Shown here one piece after another: positions 33,897-46,097 of a stretch of 64,000 nt of DNA. Position numbers and translations under genes: made by a program. Position 1 is the stretch's first letter; each line of letters starts with the position of its first letter. Source of the DNA: Gnetum montanum (Eukaryota > Streptophyta > Gnetopsida > Gnetales > Gnetaceae); assembly GCA_015680685.1 (NCBI GenBank), contig MNCI01037673.1:990595-1054594 (forward strand), read 5' to 3'. Below the pieces are notes generated by a model. The model was not told the origin of the DNA, did no database searches, and saw only the letters and a list, made by a program, of their open reading frames with translations.

Positions 33897-34744
33897 TGAT
33901 GGGACACGATATCGCATGGGCCGTGATATCGCATCCCCCGCAATATCGCGTACGCGATCTTGCATCGTCCCCTATGATATCACGTACGCGATATCGCAGT
34001 CCGTCGCAATGTCTATAAATAAGAAGCAACTCTTCCTTGTTCATCATTAGGAGTTAGACTGTAGTGAAGCTCCGGTAGTTTGATCCCTCCAGAGATAGAT
34101 TATTTTCTAGTGTCTGCCCACAGTGTGATGAATGTAATTATACGGCATCCTTTATTCGAGTGTGACATACTTGGACACACACATGATTAGCAATAAACAT
34201 CAAGATTACTTCATCATTGCAGCATTCGCTTTGTTTATTTATTTATCTAATTATTATTTATTGCTTTCCTAATTAGTCTCTCTCACCCTTATCTCCTAGT
34301 AACGTGGAATGAGTACAACTTGATTACGAGCATTTAAGTGTGACTACTTGGCAACCCAGTGGCGTACTGAGGATCTGCGCTTGGTAATCCCAGTGCTAGT
34401 CATGCACAAGGTCCAAGATGTGTACGGATGATCAAGGAATGGATGCTCATCGCACTTAGGCTAGATTAGATTCTCTTACCCTTTTTCTCCTAGCTTAGCT
34501 TAGTTAATATTACTTTCCACTGCCTTCAGTAGTAGCGTTAGATTAGGAACACATCATATACCTCACTTTGGACTAAACCATATGTGACAAAGATAATACT
34601 AGTCTAGGTGGGAAGACAGTGAACTATGACCTAAGGATAGCTGTCTAGGTCCCACAACTAGTCCATCTGCGGAGTTCGACTGGATCATGCGTGAAAACGC
34701 TCGTATTCATATGGTTGAGTGTAGGGGTATCTCCCCACTCATCA
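33897..34744 (+). repeat. 5' LTR of element E, 848 bp
   Basis: TGATGGGACACGATATCGC to CCCCACTCATCA. U3 array of GATATCGC palindromes at 33903-33997; TATAAAT at 34014-34020. Pairs with 41732-42596, with a slightly shorter array. Confidence 0.93.
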
Positions 34745-34745
34745 T

Positions 34746-34763
34746 TGGCACCATTGTCGGGGA
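34746..34763 (+). other. Primer-binding site of E, tRNA-Asp type
   Basis: TGGCACCATTGTCGGGGA, three transitions from the tRNA-Asp complement, one base after the LTR. Confidence 0.85.
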
Positions 34764-34875
34764 CGGTGCTAGTTATCTAGATTAGATATATCATACAAGG
34801 TCGCTGTAAAGAACTTAACAATATATCTCTTTGAAAGAAGTAATTATAAAAAGTCACATAAATTCACACACAACA

Positions 34876-36858
34876 ATGCCTCTCCTGCAAGATTATAATA
34901 ACGCCACACGTAGTGAGGAAGTTCATTGGAGAACCAATGAACTATATAACGATGAAGATTGGAGCATGCAACCTGAAGTGGGAGTTTCTTATAAACATGA
35001 ACAAAAACAACCTCATCGCAATACATGAAGGCATAACTTACAAGATGACGATGAACCCCCACTGGCCACTACAAGCCTAACGCAAATATAAGAGGTTGTT
35101 CGAATCTCACGTAGGCATCGAAAAAAGAGTCGTCTACCCAGGCTTGATTTAAACAACTTTCCTAAATTTTTAGGAGGTTATAACTTAGATCCTTATCAAC
35201 ATTTACAAGCCTTCTATGATGCCTGCACATGGAATAACACTGATAACAGGTGGCAAAAACTTAAGCTCTTCCCTATGACACTCGTTGACCAAGCTAAAGT
35301 ATGGTATAGATCGTTAAAACCAAATTCAATACGACGTTGGTCAACAATGGTAGAACTTTTTAACAAAAAATATCAAACCTACGCAAGAGTGTCAGCCTTG
35401 AGGAAACAAATCCAAGGATGGAAACAAGCACAACATGAACCCTTGGACATGGCCTTAGAAAGATATTATTCAATGTTAAACAATTGTCCAGGCCATGGGT
35501 TTTCCGAAGAAAGGCTAATGTACCATATCATTGATGGGCTACGTAATGAAATAAGAGAGACCTTAGGAATGTATGCCCAAGGTCAACTATACAAACTATG
35601 AACCCATCAATTCCAAGAGCTTATTAAGTGGGTAGCAAAAGAAGAAGGAGATATGGCTAGATGGGAGAATGTTGAAAAACATCAACAGGACCAAAAACTC
35701 AACTCAACAAAGGTCCATGATCATAAAAAGGAGAAATCAACCAATCTCAAGGTAGAAACATCATCTTTGCCACTACAACAAACATTAGAAGAAGCTGAGG
35801 CAAAGATCAATAAGATCTTGGAATGGACATATCAAAAGTGTGGAGAATTTATCAACACTATTGAAGATAGAGTTTTAACAACCCAAGAAGCAAGACAAAA
35901 TAGTAGAAGATCGGAAAGAAGGGATAAGGAAAATAAGAGCTCAACTACCAATCATACGTATGAATGAAACATATGCCTATATGATCACCCCAAGGGCCAA
36001 TGCCCAATATTGTTACATCTACATGAGCATTGGGGAAACACGTTACATCCAGGGTTCGTACATAGATACTATGTTCGATCATAGTGGCAACAAACCCAGT
36101 CGTGGGGGAACCCACCCTTAGACTGGAGACACCCTTCGTATCATCTAAATCCAAATTCTTATCTTGTTCAACATCATGTTTCTCCAACTGGGCCAACATA
36201 CTTTATCTCATCACAGTATTATTCTCCTCAATACTATCAACCCATGCCTCCAACACAACCACCACCTTGTGCACATTATACTCCTCCTAACTTTCAACAT
36301 TCTCATCCTTTACCTCCTTATACATCACCACCAACTACTCCTAAGGTGCATGTACCACCACAACAACCCATGAATGACACTTGTGCTACTGCTACTAATA
36401 GCAGTGAAAAGCCTCCTCAACATCAAAAGCGTCCTTTCTTTAAACACAACTGTAAGAAGGGACAACACAATTCCAAGGCCACTGCACCTTCCAACTCAGC
36501 ACAAGTTCCACATTGTGATGCACCCTTACCTTCAAACCCAACGCCTCATGTAACTTCATCAGGGCCACCAACTAACACTCCAACAATCATATGGTCCAAT
36601 GAACACAACCATGGGAGACATCATCTCCATCCTTGCATACCATCTAACAGTCCTATACATCATAGTGGGTCAACTTGTTATCTGGGAACTACATCACATA
36701 AAGTGCCCCACTATGCTTACTATAACCAAGTGTGTGAACCCCGACGAGGTAAGTATGGCCAAGTCCTAATACTTCCAACATGCAAGGATCCTCATCTTCC
36801 ATTTATTAATCCTTGCCATCCTCAACTGATTAGTTATGGGGGATATCCCCCATTCTAA
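34876..36858 (+). pseudogene. gag of element E, one frame with five stops
   Basis: From ATG 34876 the same frame runs 661 codons to TAA 36858. The stops are TGA, TAA, TGA, TGA and TAG, each one C-to-T change from CGA, CAA or CAG. Residues ~90-242 form the Retrotrans_gag core (LDLNNFPKFLGGYN, LVDQAKVWYRSLKPNSIRRW, RYYSMLNNCPGHGF, LMYHIIDGL). Residues ~255-360 are helical and charged. A degenerate knuckle (CLYDHPKGQC) follows near residue 364, then a Pro/His/Gln-rich region to the end. The last codons read through the second polypurine tract (ISYGGYPPF). Pol should lie after this point but is absent. Gag would assemble the particle. Confidence 0.9.
36831..36844 (+). other. Second polypurine tract of element E
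   Basis: TAGTTATGGGGGAT, overlapping the end of gag and followed by the T-rich block at 36880-36990 (TTTTTGTTTTTCAA units). Confidence 0.6.
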
Positions 36859-38256
36859 ATAATAAGCAAGGTTGATAAATATTTTTCATTTTCTTTAATT
36901 TTACAACTTTTTGTTTTTCAATTTTTTATTTTTCAACTTTTTGTTTTATCTTCTTATCTTTTTGTGTTTTCGTCTTTTTACGTTTTTGTAAGTAATCTCG
37001 TCTATGAATAAAACACTCATGGGTATTATTGGTTGAGGTGTGTTCTATGTTATTAAGTCATGAGTGATCAATTATTTGGAACAGTGAGCCCATTACACCT
37101 ACTCATCCATTCTACAAATAAGAGGTTCTATTCGAGCGTACAGTGATATTCTTGACATTCTTAAAACTTAAAATTAATTTTGTGTTCATTGTACCCAGAA
37201 TGAAGAAGGATGGACCAAGAGGGAATGATTAGGGTGTGACATCAAGGGGATTTGCGGATTCTCTTTGGTGACGACTGTGGGTGTTATCATGCAATGTGGT
37301 CGTACTAAGATCCTTGTAGATCTAATGAAAAATGGGAGTAAGAGTAATCAAAAGGGTACTCGGAAATCAAATGTTGTTCTAGGGGGTCCCACTGGAAAGA
37401 CATGCACCCATGCCTGAAGGTTGGTGGCTTCTCTGGATTCAGTATTCAAAAGAAAAAAGAAAAAAAGAAAGTAAAGAAAAAGAAAAGAAGGGGCCACAAA
37501 ATAAAAATCACTCCTCCCTTGAGTAAAACGCCAAGTGATCGTATGCCTTGTTGTTATGGTACTCTCATAGTTGTTCATCATGGGATGAAACAATGTGATG
37601 TCACTGATTAGAGGACCAGACTTGGTCCTGATCTTGGAATGATGGGTTAATGACACATTAATCATGCTTTGCATGCAGGATTCATTATGCCCTGGGTCAG
37701 TTCCCTCAAGTCCCAATCTCTACGATCCCTTTCTATAGTTCGTCTCATCTCACTATTCGTGTAATTGTAGCTCGTGTCCTATGTAGCATAGAATTTTCAT
37801 CTCATTTCGATGATATTTACATGTATGTGTTTTGTGGAGTTAGTGCAGATTACATTTAACCCTTCTAGTGCCCATGGACACTTTAAGTGTGGTTACACAA
37901 GGACATTCTAGGTTGGAACCTACTTTGGGGAGGATCCACTTGTGTAATTTTTGTTGTGATCTTCACTTACAACATAGCTCACACACACCATTTCTTACCC
38001 TCAGCTTAATTTTCAATTGATTTTCTTTCCCTATTATTATTCCTCTAAATTTTAACGTTCCAATGTACCATTACATACCATTTTTCTTATCACCCAAGGT
38101 TTTATTGATAAAATCCACACCATTATCATTAATTGTGCCTTTTGACTTAATTAAATTCCCTAGAGCATCTTGATCATAGTCAATGTCCTTAATTCCACAG
38201 TTAATTTCAAGAAAATCATTAAAAATTTTGGTCTCTTTATAGTGTCTCACATCACT
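36859..38256 (+). other. Noncoding spacer of element E
   Basis: Shares with A, C, G and K: the GTGAGCCCATTACACC segment (37086), the ACTGGAAAGACATGCACCCA segment (37388), the stem-loop 37893-37947. An A/G-rich run lies at 37450-37495. The minus frame 37348-37716 is a shadow over conserved noncoding blocks. No gene is supported. Confidence 0.6.
37893..37947 (+). ncRNA. Conserved stem-loop of the post-pol spacer, copy in E
   Basis: Arms TTACACAAG (37893-37901) and CTTGTGTAA (37939-37947) pair perfectly. Inside is the hairpin AGGT-TGGA-ACCT (37910-37921), where A, C, G and K have GGGY...GCCT, and then ACTTTGGGGAGGATCCA. Just upstream ACACTTTAAGTGT is a further small hairpin. Confidence 0.7.
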
Positions 38257-38338
38257 AGGGATGAGATATCGCGTATGCAATATCGCGTCCCACGTGATAT
38301 CGTGTATGCAATATCACATCCCAACCGCCTATAAATAG
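38257..38338 (+). promoter_or_regulatory. Internal U3-like block with TATA box, element E
   Basis: GGGATGAGATATCGCG, then GTATGCAATATCGCGTCCC, CACGTGATATCGTG, GTATGCAATATCACATCCC, and TATAAATA at 38330-38337. This is the GATATCGCG array and TATA arrangement of this element's own U3 (33903-34020). ORF3 starts about 470 bases downstream. An internal promoter is the simplest reading (inference). Confidence 0.7.
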
Positions 38339-38809
38339 GTGACCCCGCCACAACACTTAGCATCATTTTCTCATTCACATGGGGGGAGTTTTTGAAATTT
38401 CTCTCTACGACTTGCGATTCAGTGACCCTTTCTTTCTTCCTCATATCTTGCTCCCTGGTACTCCGATTTTTATTCTGTTTGAACTTGCTTGAACTCGGAG
38501 TGTTCAGCTTAGTCATCGGGGAGGGACACTTGATGAAAAGTGCCTAACGTTTTTGAAATTTATCATCACCCAAAGAACATCAATTAGGATAATTAACTAT
38601 AACACTTAGAATAATTGTGCCTAAAAATCATTTAACCCTTAGGTATACCAGGAAACTAAAATGGAAACAACCTAAGTCATAGCACTTATTATTATAAACT
38701 TTCGAGCATGATCACACGTTCTAACATAAGATCTTTAACTAAGGCAAGCAGTAAGGTATAACTTGACTTTGAAAACAACCTTCCTAACGCTTGGCCCGTG
38801 TGATTGTAG

Positions 38810-41708
38810 ATGGCCCTGAAACGTGGACAACAGGAAGGTCCTAAACAAGGTGGAAGCAAATGAGCTCAGAGAGGTGGAAGACAAAGACCCACTGGACAAC
38901 ATGCAGAATAGGAGGAGCAATCATTCAGCATCCATCAAGATGAACCTCCTACCGGATGGTTTGGGCAGGCAGAACAAGGAGCTGCTACAGCGCCTAAACC
39001 AGGACAACAACTCATGTTGCCCCAACAGTGCATTCAGGCCATCCATGAGAAGCCCACATTCGCTGCGGTGATTGTGAAGATGAATTTTGAATCATTTGCA
39101 GTGTTCACTCTTGAGGCTATTAGCGATCACCTCAAAGGGTCTCCCTTTTGGCTTATCCTCTCTGAAAGTGGTGCTTGGTACCTAGGAGAAATGTACCAGT
39201 TCTGGCACAATAGGGAGCAGGGCACCACTATTAATATTTGTGGTGTGATAGTTGACTTCTCTGCACAGGCAATTTCGGAAGTGTTAAACCTTCCAAATAC
39301 AGGGCCTCAGGTTGCTCAATTATCTACCCGTTTAGACCCTGATGTGCGAAAGGATTAGTTAGAGAAGGCTTATGGCAGAGACAAAGCATTTGGTGAATTG
39401 ACGATGGAAGAGAGAATTTACTTCAAAATCAGAACATACCACCTCTTCCCCACAAAAGGCTTAAAAAGAATATCCACATATGCGGCTAAAGGATGTGCAG
39501 TGTTGATGGGAAAGGTTAACACTAACCTACCCCATCTATATTTGACAAAGATCCTAAGGAGGTTCAAAGAATGGAAGATAAAGAAGATGGCACTGCCTTT
39601 CCCCTATCTTATCATAAAGCTTTGTCAACGTGCTGGTATCCAGGGATACACCAATGACGTCCTCCAGAAGGCCTAGGCTGCTTCGTATGTAGAATTGCTA
39701 AGGGCACTAGCTCCAAGAAAGAGCAATGGCGAAGATCTAGGACTAGAACAAGAAGAAGAACAGGTGGTTGGACTCAATCAACCTCCAACCATAGGTCCCA
39801 GCCAACAACAAGAAGCAAGGCCCAGCACAGGCCAGGATCAGCCACCACTACCGCAAGACTACAGATCGTCGATGAGCCATTTGAGGGCCATTGCTAAGAT
39901 GATCAGTTGGGGAAGTTGTGATGACACAAACGTCTTCTACATCATCGATGATGCCAGACAACCTACGGTTTCATTAGTTTGCACAAGGGACGAAGTATCC
40001 ATTCAAACAGGAGGAGGGAACAGTAGATGGTCACAACAGATCTCAGGAAACACGGTATCTTTCCAAGTGAAGTTAGAGACTGGTGAAGGGGCCACTATGA
40101 TGGTCATGTAACACCAAAATGCCACGGGAGCTGTAGATGTGGTTGCAGACCACATCAAAGAATCTTTCAATGTACCTGTTTTTCCACCAATAGATCTCAC
40201 AGGAGCACGAGATGCTCAAACTTTGGCTGGAAGCTCAATGACTCCTACGAAACATGAGGATGCACTTGATAGATTACTTCAAACAGGGCAAGTCATGAAG
40301 TCCCTGTTTGACATCCCTCAGGATGTAATAGCAATTCAGTCAAACCTCATTTCCATGAAGGGGAAGTTGGTCTTAACAGAAGTAAGGGCCAAGCATGCTG
40401 AAGCTGAAGTGCAGAAATTACAAGAGCAGCTCGTGGCCTTACAAGCAGCACAGCAGGATCCTCTGCAATTCATTCTCACAGACCAGCTAGAAAACTTTAG
40501 AACCGAGCAACTAACAAAGTTAATCATAGAGAACAAAAAGGTGATGGAAGAAAAAGGAGACGGTTGTTTGGGATGCCTCCGCATCACAGGCGCAAACCCA
40601 TGCACATCTTAAGGCACTGAAGGCCTTAGAAGAAGAAAATAAGCAGTTGGTTGCAGACAATCTTTGGTTGACCACTGTAGAGAAGCAAAAGAACATTCTT
40701 GATGAACACTTTCATCAATTACAAGAACAATTCATCCAGTTCAACCAAGATGTGAGTCGTTTAGCTAGAGAAAATCAAACCCTCTCAATGGAGGAGGTAC
40801 GTGCAATTCATCAAAAATTAGCCATTGAAATAAGCGCGTGGCAGAACAAGGCTAAATGACATGAGAAGCTGAAGGAGCACTTCCGTGATCAGATGGAGAT
40901 GTACAAAAAAATCCTAGAAAAGGAGATCCATATGGTCAAGGCCCAAATCAACACTATCAATGCTCAACACACTGATTGGCGGGCCATATTGGACACATAT
41001 GCCTTCACCCACCAAGCAGAAGTTAAGAACCTAGACCTAAAGATACAAGACTTGATAGAATACATGGAGTTGACAAAACTTAGATATGCCAACCTTGCCA
41101 TTTTAATAGCAGGGCACCCAAAGTTAGAGCTCAAGCAGCAGGTAGCAACCACACACATCAAATATGAAGCAAAATTTGTAGAGCGCAACAAGCTGGTTGA
41201 GAAACTAGATGTCACAAATTATGAACTTCAGATGGTAAAAGCTAGCTACCAAGGATAGAAGGATGTCGCAACTGACTTCGCTCAATGGCTAACAAACCTT
41301 CACGAATACAATAACAAAGCTAGAGCCTATGAGGAGGAACGATGGGTGTTCGCGGTGTGGTATGTCAAAGCCAACCAGATGTTCTCACAACTACCCTGTC
41401 CATGGGAAGTGCCAACTCTATCAAACATCGAAACACTAGCATGAATGGCACAAGACCCTCAAACCGAAGAGGAGAAGCTCTAGGCCATACTTCAATGCCA
41501 TCAACCCTCAAAACCTAGAGCACAAGATAAAGGGAAGGCACCAATGGAGGAGCCAACGCCACCAGGAACTACATCAGTTCCAAATTTTTGTAATTGTAGT
41601 ATATTTTGTGTGTTGTGTTTTCTTCCCACACTACAGCATTGTCCCATTTCTTTTTCCATCAATAATCCCATACCTATCCACTGTGTAATCACTATAACTC
41701 AAGGATGA
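38810..41708 (+). pseudogene. ORF3 of element E (post-pol ORF), best preserved copy
   Basis: ATGGCC follows GATTGTAG, an acceptor-like AG|ATGG junction. One frame runs from 38810 to about 40610, then a +1 or -1 shift, then another frame to 41708. Residues ~69-183 (FAVFTLEAISDHLKGSPFW, WYLGEMYQFWHN) and ~197-290 (TMEERIYFKIRTYHLFPTKG, MALPFPYLIIKLCQRAGI) are the conserved globular core. A Gln/Pro-rich linker (~300-345) leads to DYRSSMSHLRAI and a VFYIIDDARQP segment. From ~residue 445 the protein is helical with long coiled-coil-like stretches (VRAKHAEAEVQKLQEQL), ending near LPCPWEVPTL. Stops fit CAG, CAA or CGA to TAG, TAA or TGA. No signal peptide or membrane segment is obvious in the first 800 residues, unlike a retroviral envelope. 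Function unknown. The end is uncertain. Confidence 0.8.
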
Positions 41709-41717
41709 GTTTTTATT

Positions 41718-41731
41718 CAGTCGTGGTGGTA
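41718..41731 (+). other. 3' polypurine tract of element E
   Basis: CAGTCGTGGTGGTA directly before the LTR, a decayed form of CAGTCATGGGGGTA. Confidence 0.75.
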
Positions 41732-42596
41732 TGATGGGACGCAATATCGCATGGGCCGCGATATCGTGTCCGCCGCGATATTGCATCCCCCGCGATATCG
41801 GGTATGTGATATCACGTCGTCCCCTGTGATATCACGTACACGATATCATAGTCCACCGCAATGTCTATAAATAAGAAGTGGCTCTCCTTTGTTCATCATT
41901 AGGAGTTAGATTGTAGCGAAGCTCTGGCAGTTTGATCCCTCCAAAGATAGATTATTTTCTAGTGTCTGCCCGCAGTGTGGTGAATGTAATTGTACGGCAT
42001 CCTTTATTCAAGTGTGACATACTTAGACATGCACATGACCAGTAATAAAGATCAAGATTACTTCATCATTGCAGCATTCACTTTTTTTATTTATTTATTT
42101 AATTGTTATTTACTGCTTTCCTAATTAGTCTCTCTTACCCTTATCTCCTAGTAACACGGAATGAGTACGACTTGATTACGAGCATTTAAGTGTGACTACT
42201 TGGTAACCCAATGGCGTACCTAGGATCTGCGCTTGGTAATCCCAGTGCTAGTTGTGCACGAGGTCCAATATGTGTACGGATGATCAAGGAATGAATGCTC
42301 ATCGCACTTAGGCTAGATTAGATTCTCTTACCCTTTTCCTCCTAGCTTAGCTTAGTTAATATTACTTTCCACTACCTTTAGGAGTAGCGTTAGATTAGGA
42401 ACACATCATACACCTCACTTTGGACTAAACCATACATGACAAAGATAATACTAGTCCAGGTGGAAAGACAACGAACTGCGACCTAAGGATAACTGTCTAT
42501 GTGCCACAACTAGTCTGTCTACGAAGTTCGACCGGATCGCACGTGAAAGCACTCATATTCGTATGGTTGAGTGTAGGGGTATCTCGCCACTCATCA
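41732..42596 (+). repeat. 3' LTR of element E, 865 bp
   Basis: TGATGGGACGCAATATCGC to CGCCACTCATCA. U3 palindrome array 41740-41850 has at least one more unit than the 5' LTR. TATAAATA at 41866-41873. Followed by ACTAG. Confidence 0.93.
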
Positions 42597-44206
42597 ACTA
42601 GGCAATAGTCCTTTGGATAATCATATAGGTAGATGTCACATCCATCATCATCTTTTGTGGTTGAGTCTATAGCCTCTTCACCTACAACCATGTTTCTTTT
42701 TTGCGAATAAGTGTTCCTACTAGTTTCTTAGTTCTTTTTCCTCTTCTTATTTTGATCACTTGATTCATTTTCATTACTCTCTCCTCTATGGTTTTCATGT
42801 AGGTTGTAACTTTATCATTCATCAACTCCCACATCTTATCTATCCTTGCTTCAAGCTCATCGATAGACTTTTGTATTGGCAAGGTTTGTTGTGAAATCAC
42901 CTAATCAAGAGTTGCCTCTTTTTCCTTATCATAGATATGGAGCCTCTTCTATTAAAGAGTTGGATCTTAGTTTTATACCTCTACATTCTCTCATTTACAT
43001 AGCTCTCCTTCTTCTTCTACCACCCGCTCAATTAGCCTTTGTATCTAATGGGCTTTCAATTTGTATAATCAATCATGGACATAAATCCCAAGGGTCTCTC
43101 TCATTTAATTATGAATCCCATCTATGATGTGGAAAATTAGCTCTTTTTGAGAGAAATCATGGCCTTGACATCTATGTAGTAGAGAATAGTATCTATCCAA
43201 GGCCACATCCAAGGATTCATGTTTTTCTTACTTCCATCCTTGGATTTGTTTTCTCAAGTTGGGGACTCTCGCATAGGTTTGGTATTTTTCATTAAAGTTC
43301 TCTAACATTATGGACCACTAGTGGATTGAATTTAGTTCCAACCATTTATACCAACTTTTAACTTTCTCTACTAACATCTTAGGAAAGATCTTAAGCTTTT
43401 TCCACTTATGTTCAATATTTTGCAAGGTGCAAGCATCATGGAAGGCTTGTAAATGATGTTGTGGATTAGAATTATAGCCTCCTTTAAATTTAGGAATTCT
43501 GTTCATATCACACCAGTTAATGCAGCTATCCCTTTGATGCCTTTGAAATATTTAAACTACCTCCCTAACCTATGTCATGTTCCTAGTAGACAATAAGGGT
43601 TCATCTGTATTAGACACATCATAGTGATAATCTATATTTCTATTCATCTGATTGTGATGATTTTGTCTATGCTCATTTCCATGTTTTTGATTTTATCCTT
43701 GGGTTTGATTTCTATCTTTATCTTGACCCCATAGTGGAGCTCTATCTTTATACCTATGTTCATCTTCATTAAAACTAGACGTTGAAGAGGAGGAGGAAGA
43801 TGAGAAACTAGGAGAATCTCCATGGCTCCTATATCTCCCCCTGTTATCCCTTGATCTATCTTTTCTAGGTTTAGAGGAGGTCCTAGGCCTTGAGGCCCTC
43901 CTTGTTCTAGGATTGTCTACACCAATTAAATGTAGTTCTTACATGTAGTAAAGGTGAAAATGAGCATATGAAACCCTTTCTTAAGGTTTCTCACTCCAAT
44001 TCTCTTTAGTATAGAACCTATCGTTTCTCCTATGATGTTTTCATCATACAATGCATTATGAGTTCTATGTAAAGAAGACATGATTTTATCATGTGTGACT
44101 TCAAATTTTAAAATTTTCTAAAAGATATATCTTTAATACCTTTATAGTAATCATGTATAATATAACTAATCTAGGTAACTAGCACCATCCTCGATAACAG
44201 CACCAA
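42597..44206 (-). pseudogene. gag of element I, N-terminal part and leader
   Basis: Reading leftwards from ATG at 44081: an Arg/Ser-rich N-terminal region (43990-43720) like that of B, then MNRIPKFKGGYNSNPQHHL, WKKLKIFPKMLVEKVKSWY (43506-43318, the Retrotrans_gag core), and QTLPIQKSIDELEARIDKM (42900-42682, helical). Many stops and shifts. It is interrupted by E at 42597 and resumes at 33896. The primer-binding site lies at 44188-44205 (minus TGGTGCTGTTATCGAGGA, five transitions from the tRNA-Asp complement). Confidence 0.82.
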
Positions 44207-46092
44207 TGATGAGTAGCAGGTACTTCCAATGCCCAACCATACAAATCATAAGTCTTCATGCACAATTTGGTCGAAATCTGTGGATGGAACTAGTTCTGCA
44301 TCTAGATCGTTAAGCATTAATCACAGTTCGTTGTCTTCCCACTTGGACTAGTGGTAGCTTTGTCACGTATGGTTTAGTCCAAAGTGAGCCATATGATTAT
44401 TGATGTTATTTTGGCTTTATGCTACTCCTAATGATAATAGGGAAATTAATTATTTAATCTAATTATCAATGAAAAGTAACCTCTAAACTAGACTACAAGT
44501 GATAAGTTCCCATTCCTAGCTTGTTGTACACATCTTGAACCCATGTATTCACTATTGAGATTACTAAGGGCTATGCTACTAGGCAAACCAAGAAATAACA
44601 GTACTAGGATTACCAAGCGAATATGTGTTTAGACTGAAACTAGTCACTGATGAGTGACGAGTACCCCTACGCTCAACCATACAAATCACAAGTGTTCACA
44701 TGCAATCTAGTCAAATTCCATCTATGGGACTAGTTTTAGCATCTAGATCCTTATGTCTTATTCATAGTTCACTATCTTCCCACTTGGACTAGTGGTAGCT
44801 TTGTCACATATGATTTAGTCCAAAGTGAAACATATGATTCTTGATGTTGTTTCAGCCTTGTACTACTCTTAACAATTATAAGAAAATCAATTATTTAATT
44901 AATTAACAACAAAAAATAAAGTCTAAAATAGCCTACCTGCAATAAGTATCCGTTCCTAACCTTTCGTACATGCCTTGGACTTCGTGCAACTATCGCTAAG
45001 ATTACCAAGAATACCATTCTTGGATGTACCAAACGATAACACTACTAGGTTACCAAGTAATTATACTTAAGCATTCACAATTAGTCATCCTCATTCTGCA
45101 TAATGATAGAAATAATAAATGATAATCATTAACTAAGAAAAATAGTAAGTATTTAAGTAATTAACAATAATAAAGCTAATTGGACACTACAATGATGGAA
45201 GTAATCTCAAACTTTATTGCTGAACATGTAATGTATCCAAGTACATCACACTCAAATAAGGATGTCATACAATCACTTAACATCACACTACAGGCATGCA
45301 CTGGAAGCAAACTAACAAAACTTCTCTATGTCTACATCTAAAATTTATATGCAAACTATGCATCCAAGTGCTATATTTATAGGCTAGCATGAATGAGCCG
45401 ATATCAGATCCCTAATATCAGAGGTTATGCCCTGATATCAGATACCTAATAACATGGCTCTGATATCGAATATCTGATATTAGAGCCCTACCAAAACACA
45501 ACTCATCAGTCACACTCATTTGCCAATTAATTAACATGCATGAAAATGTAAATATTAACTATGTACATCAAATTTGAACATTAACTAAGTACATGTAAAT
45601 TAAAATTGCATGGAAAGTAAATTTAATCTACATCAAAGTGCTAAAATGAATAAGAATCAATCTCAATCTTATTATATTTCATGGAATATGTCCAAGTACA
45701 TTACCACTTGAATAAGACATCATACAATTGACTTAGCTCCACATTGCGGACACTCACTAACTATTCTCTAAGGCTACGGAATAAAACTAAAAGGGTTCAG
45801 CTACTCTATTGACAAAATAATGCTAAATACATGACAAGAGCATGCATATATTTATAGGCAACAACACACACTACATCGACGCATATGCATCCCCACATGC
45901 ATCAACAAGATTGCATTGATGCATATGCCTTGAGGGGATACACATCAATGGGGTTGCATCAACACATACCCATCAACGTAGGTATGACATTACATCTACA
46001 ATGTAACAACCAATTAAGATGCACCAACAAGGATGCTATAATGAAAATGCAATGTAGCATCTACAACATCTCAACCAACCCATGCTTCATTA
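44207..46092 (-). repeat. 5' LTR of element I, split by solo LTR J
   Basis: Parts 44207-44647 and 45514-46092 make about 1020 bp without J. On the minus strand it starts TAATGAAGCATGGG and ends CTACTCATCA. U3 (45850-46080) is built from GATGCATATGC and TTGATGCA motifs, and TATAAATATATG lies near 45848-45855. GGAAT (46093-46097) is the presumed target duplication in element G; the partner is not in the window. Confidence 0.82.
44648..45508 (-). mobile_element. Solo LTR J, 861 bp, with GTCAC duplication
   Basis: TGATGAGTGACGAGTACCCC to AACACAACTCATCA (top strand), a complete LTR of the group, with GTCAC at 44643-44647 and 45509-45513. U3 (45390-45490) carries GATATCAGAT-type motifs like B and K. 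It was left by recombination between the two LTRs of an element that had inserted in the LTR of I. Confidence 0.93.
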
Positions 46093-46097
46093 GGAAT

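Larger units (their letters stand above)
33897..42596 (+). mobile_element. Element E: complete Athila-like element without pol, 8.7 kb
   Basis: Both LTRs and an exact ACTAG duplication (33892-33896, 42597-42601) are present. Order: LTR, primer site, one gag frame of 661 codons, second polypurine tract, spacer with stem-loop, U3-like block, ORF3, polypurine tract, LTR. Protease, RT and integrase are absent. It lies in the gag of minus-strand element I. It must have moved with enzymes from a relative, unless the pol deletion followed insertion. Confidence 0.93.

Noticed and set aside
33903-33997. Regularly repeated short palindromes, CRISPR-like at first sight
   Set aside because: Units are only about 10-20 bases, directly abutting, without unique spacers, and lie in the U3 of LTRs.
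37348-37716. Minus-strand frame of 122 codons in the spacer of E
   Set aside because: It runs over blocks conserved as DNA in A, C, G and K, where no comparable frame exists; composition is erratic.
40139-41258. Coiled-coil frames as a host myosin- or kinesin-like gene
   Set aside because: The same helical tail follows the ORF3 core in C, G and K, between the spacer and LTR, so it belongs to the retrotransposon.
38810-41708. ORF3 as a classical envelope glycoprotein
   Set aside because: No signal peptide, no clear transmembrane helix and a long helical tail; the envelope position alone is not enough.
16198-46097. ATTCC next to the LTR starts of both B and I, as evidence of a shared insertion
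   Set aside because: Similarity stops after six bases, orientations differ, and five-base coincidences are common.
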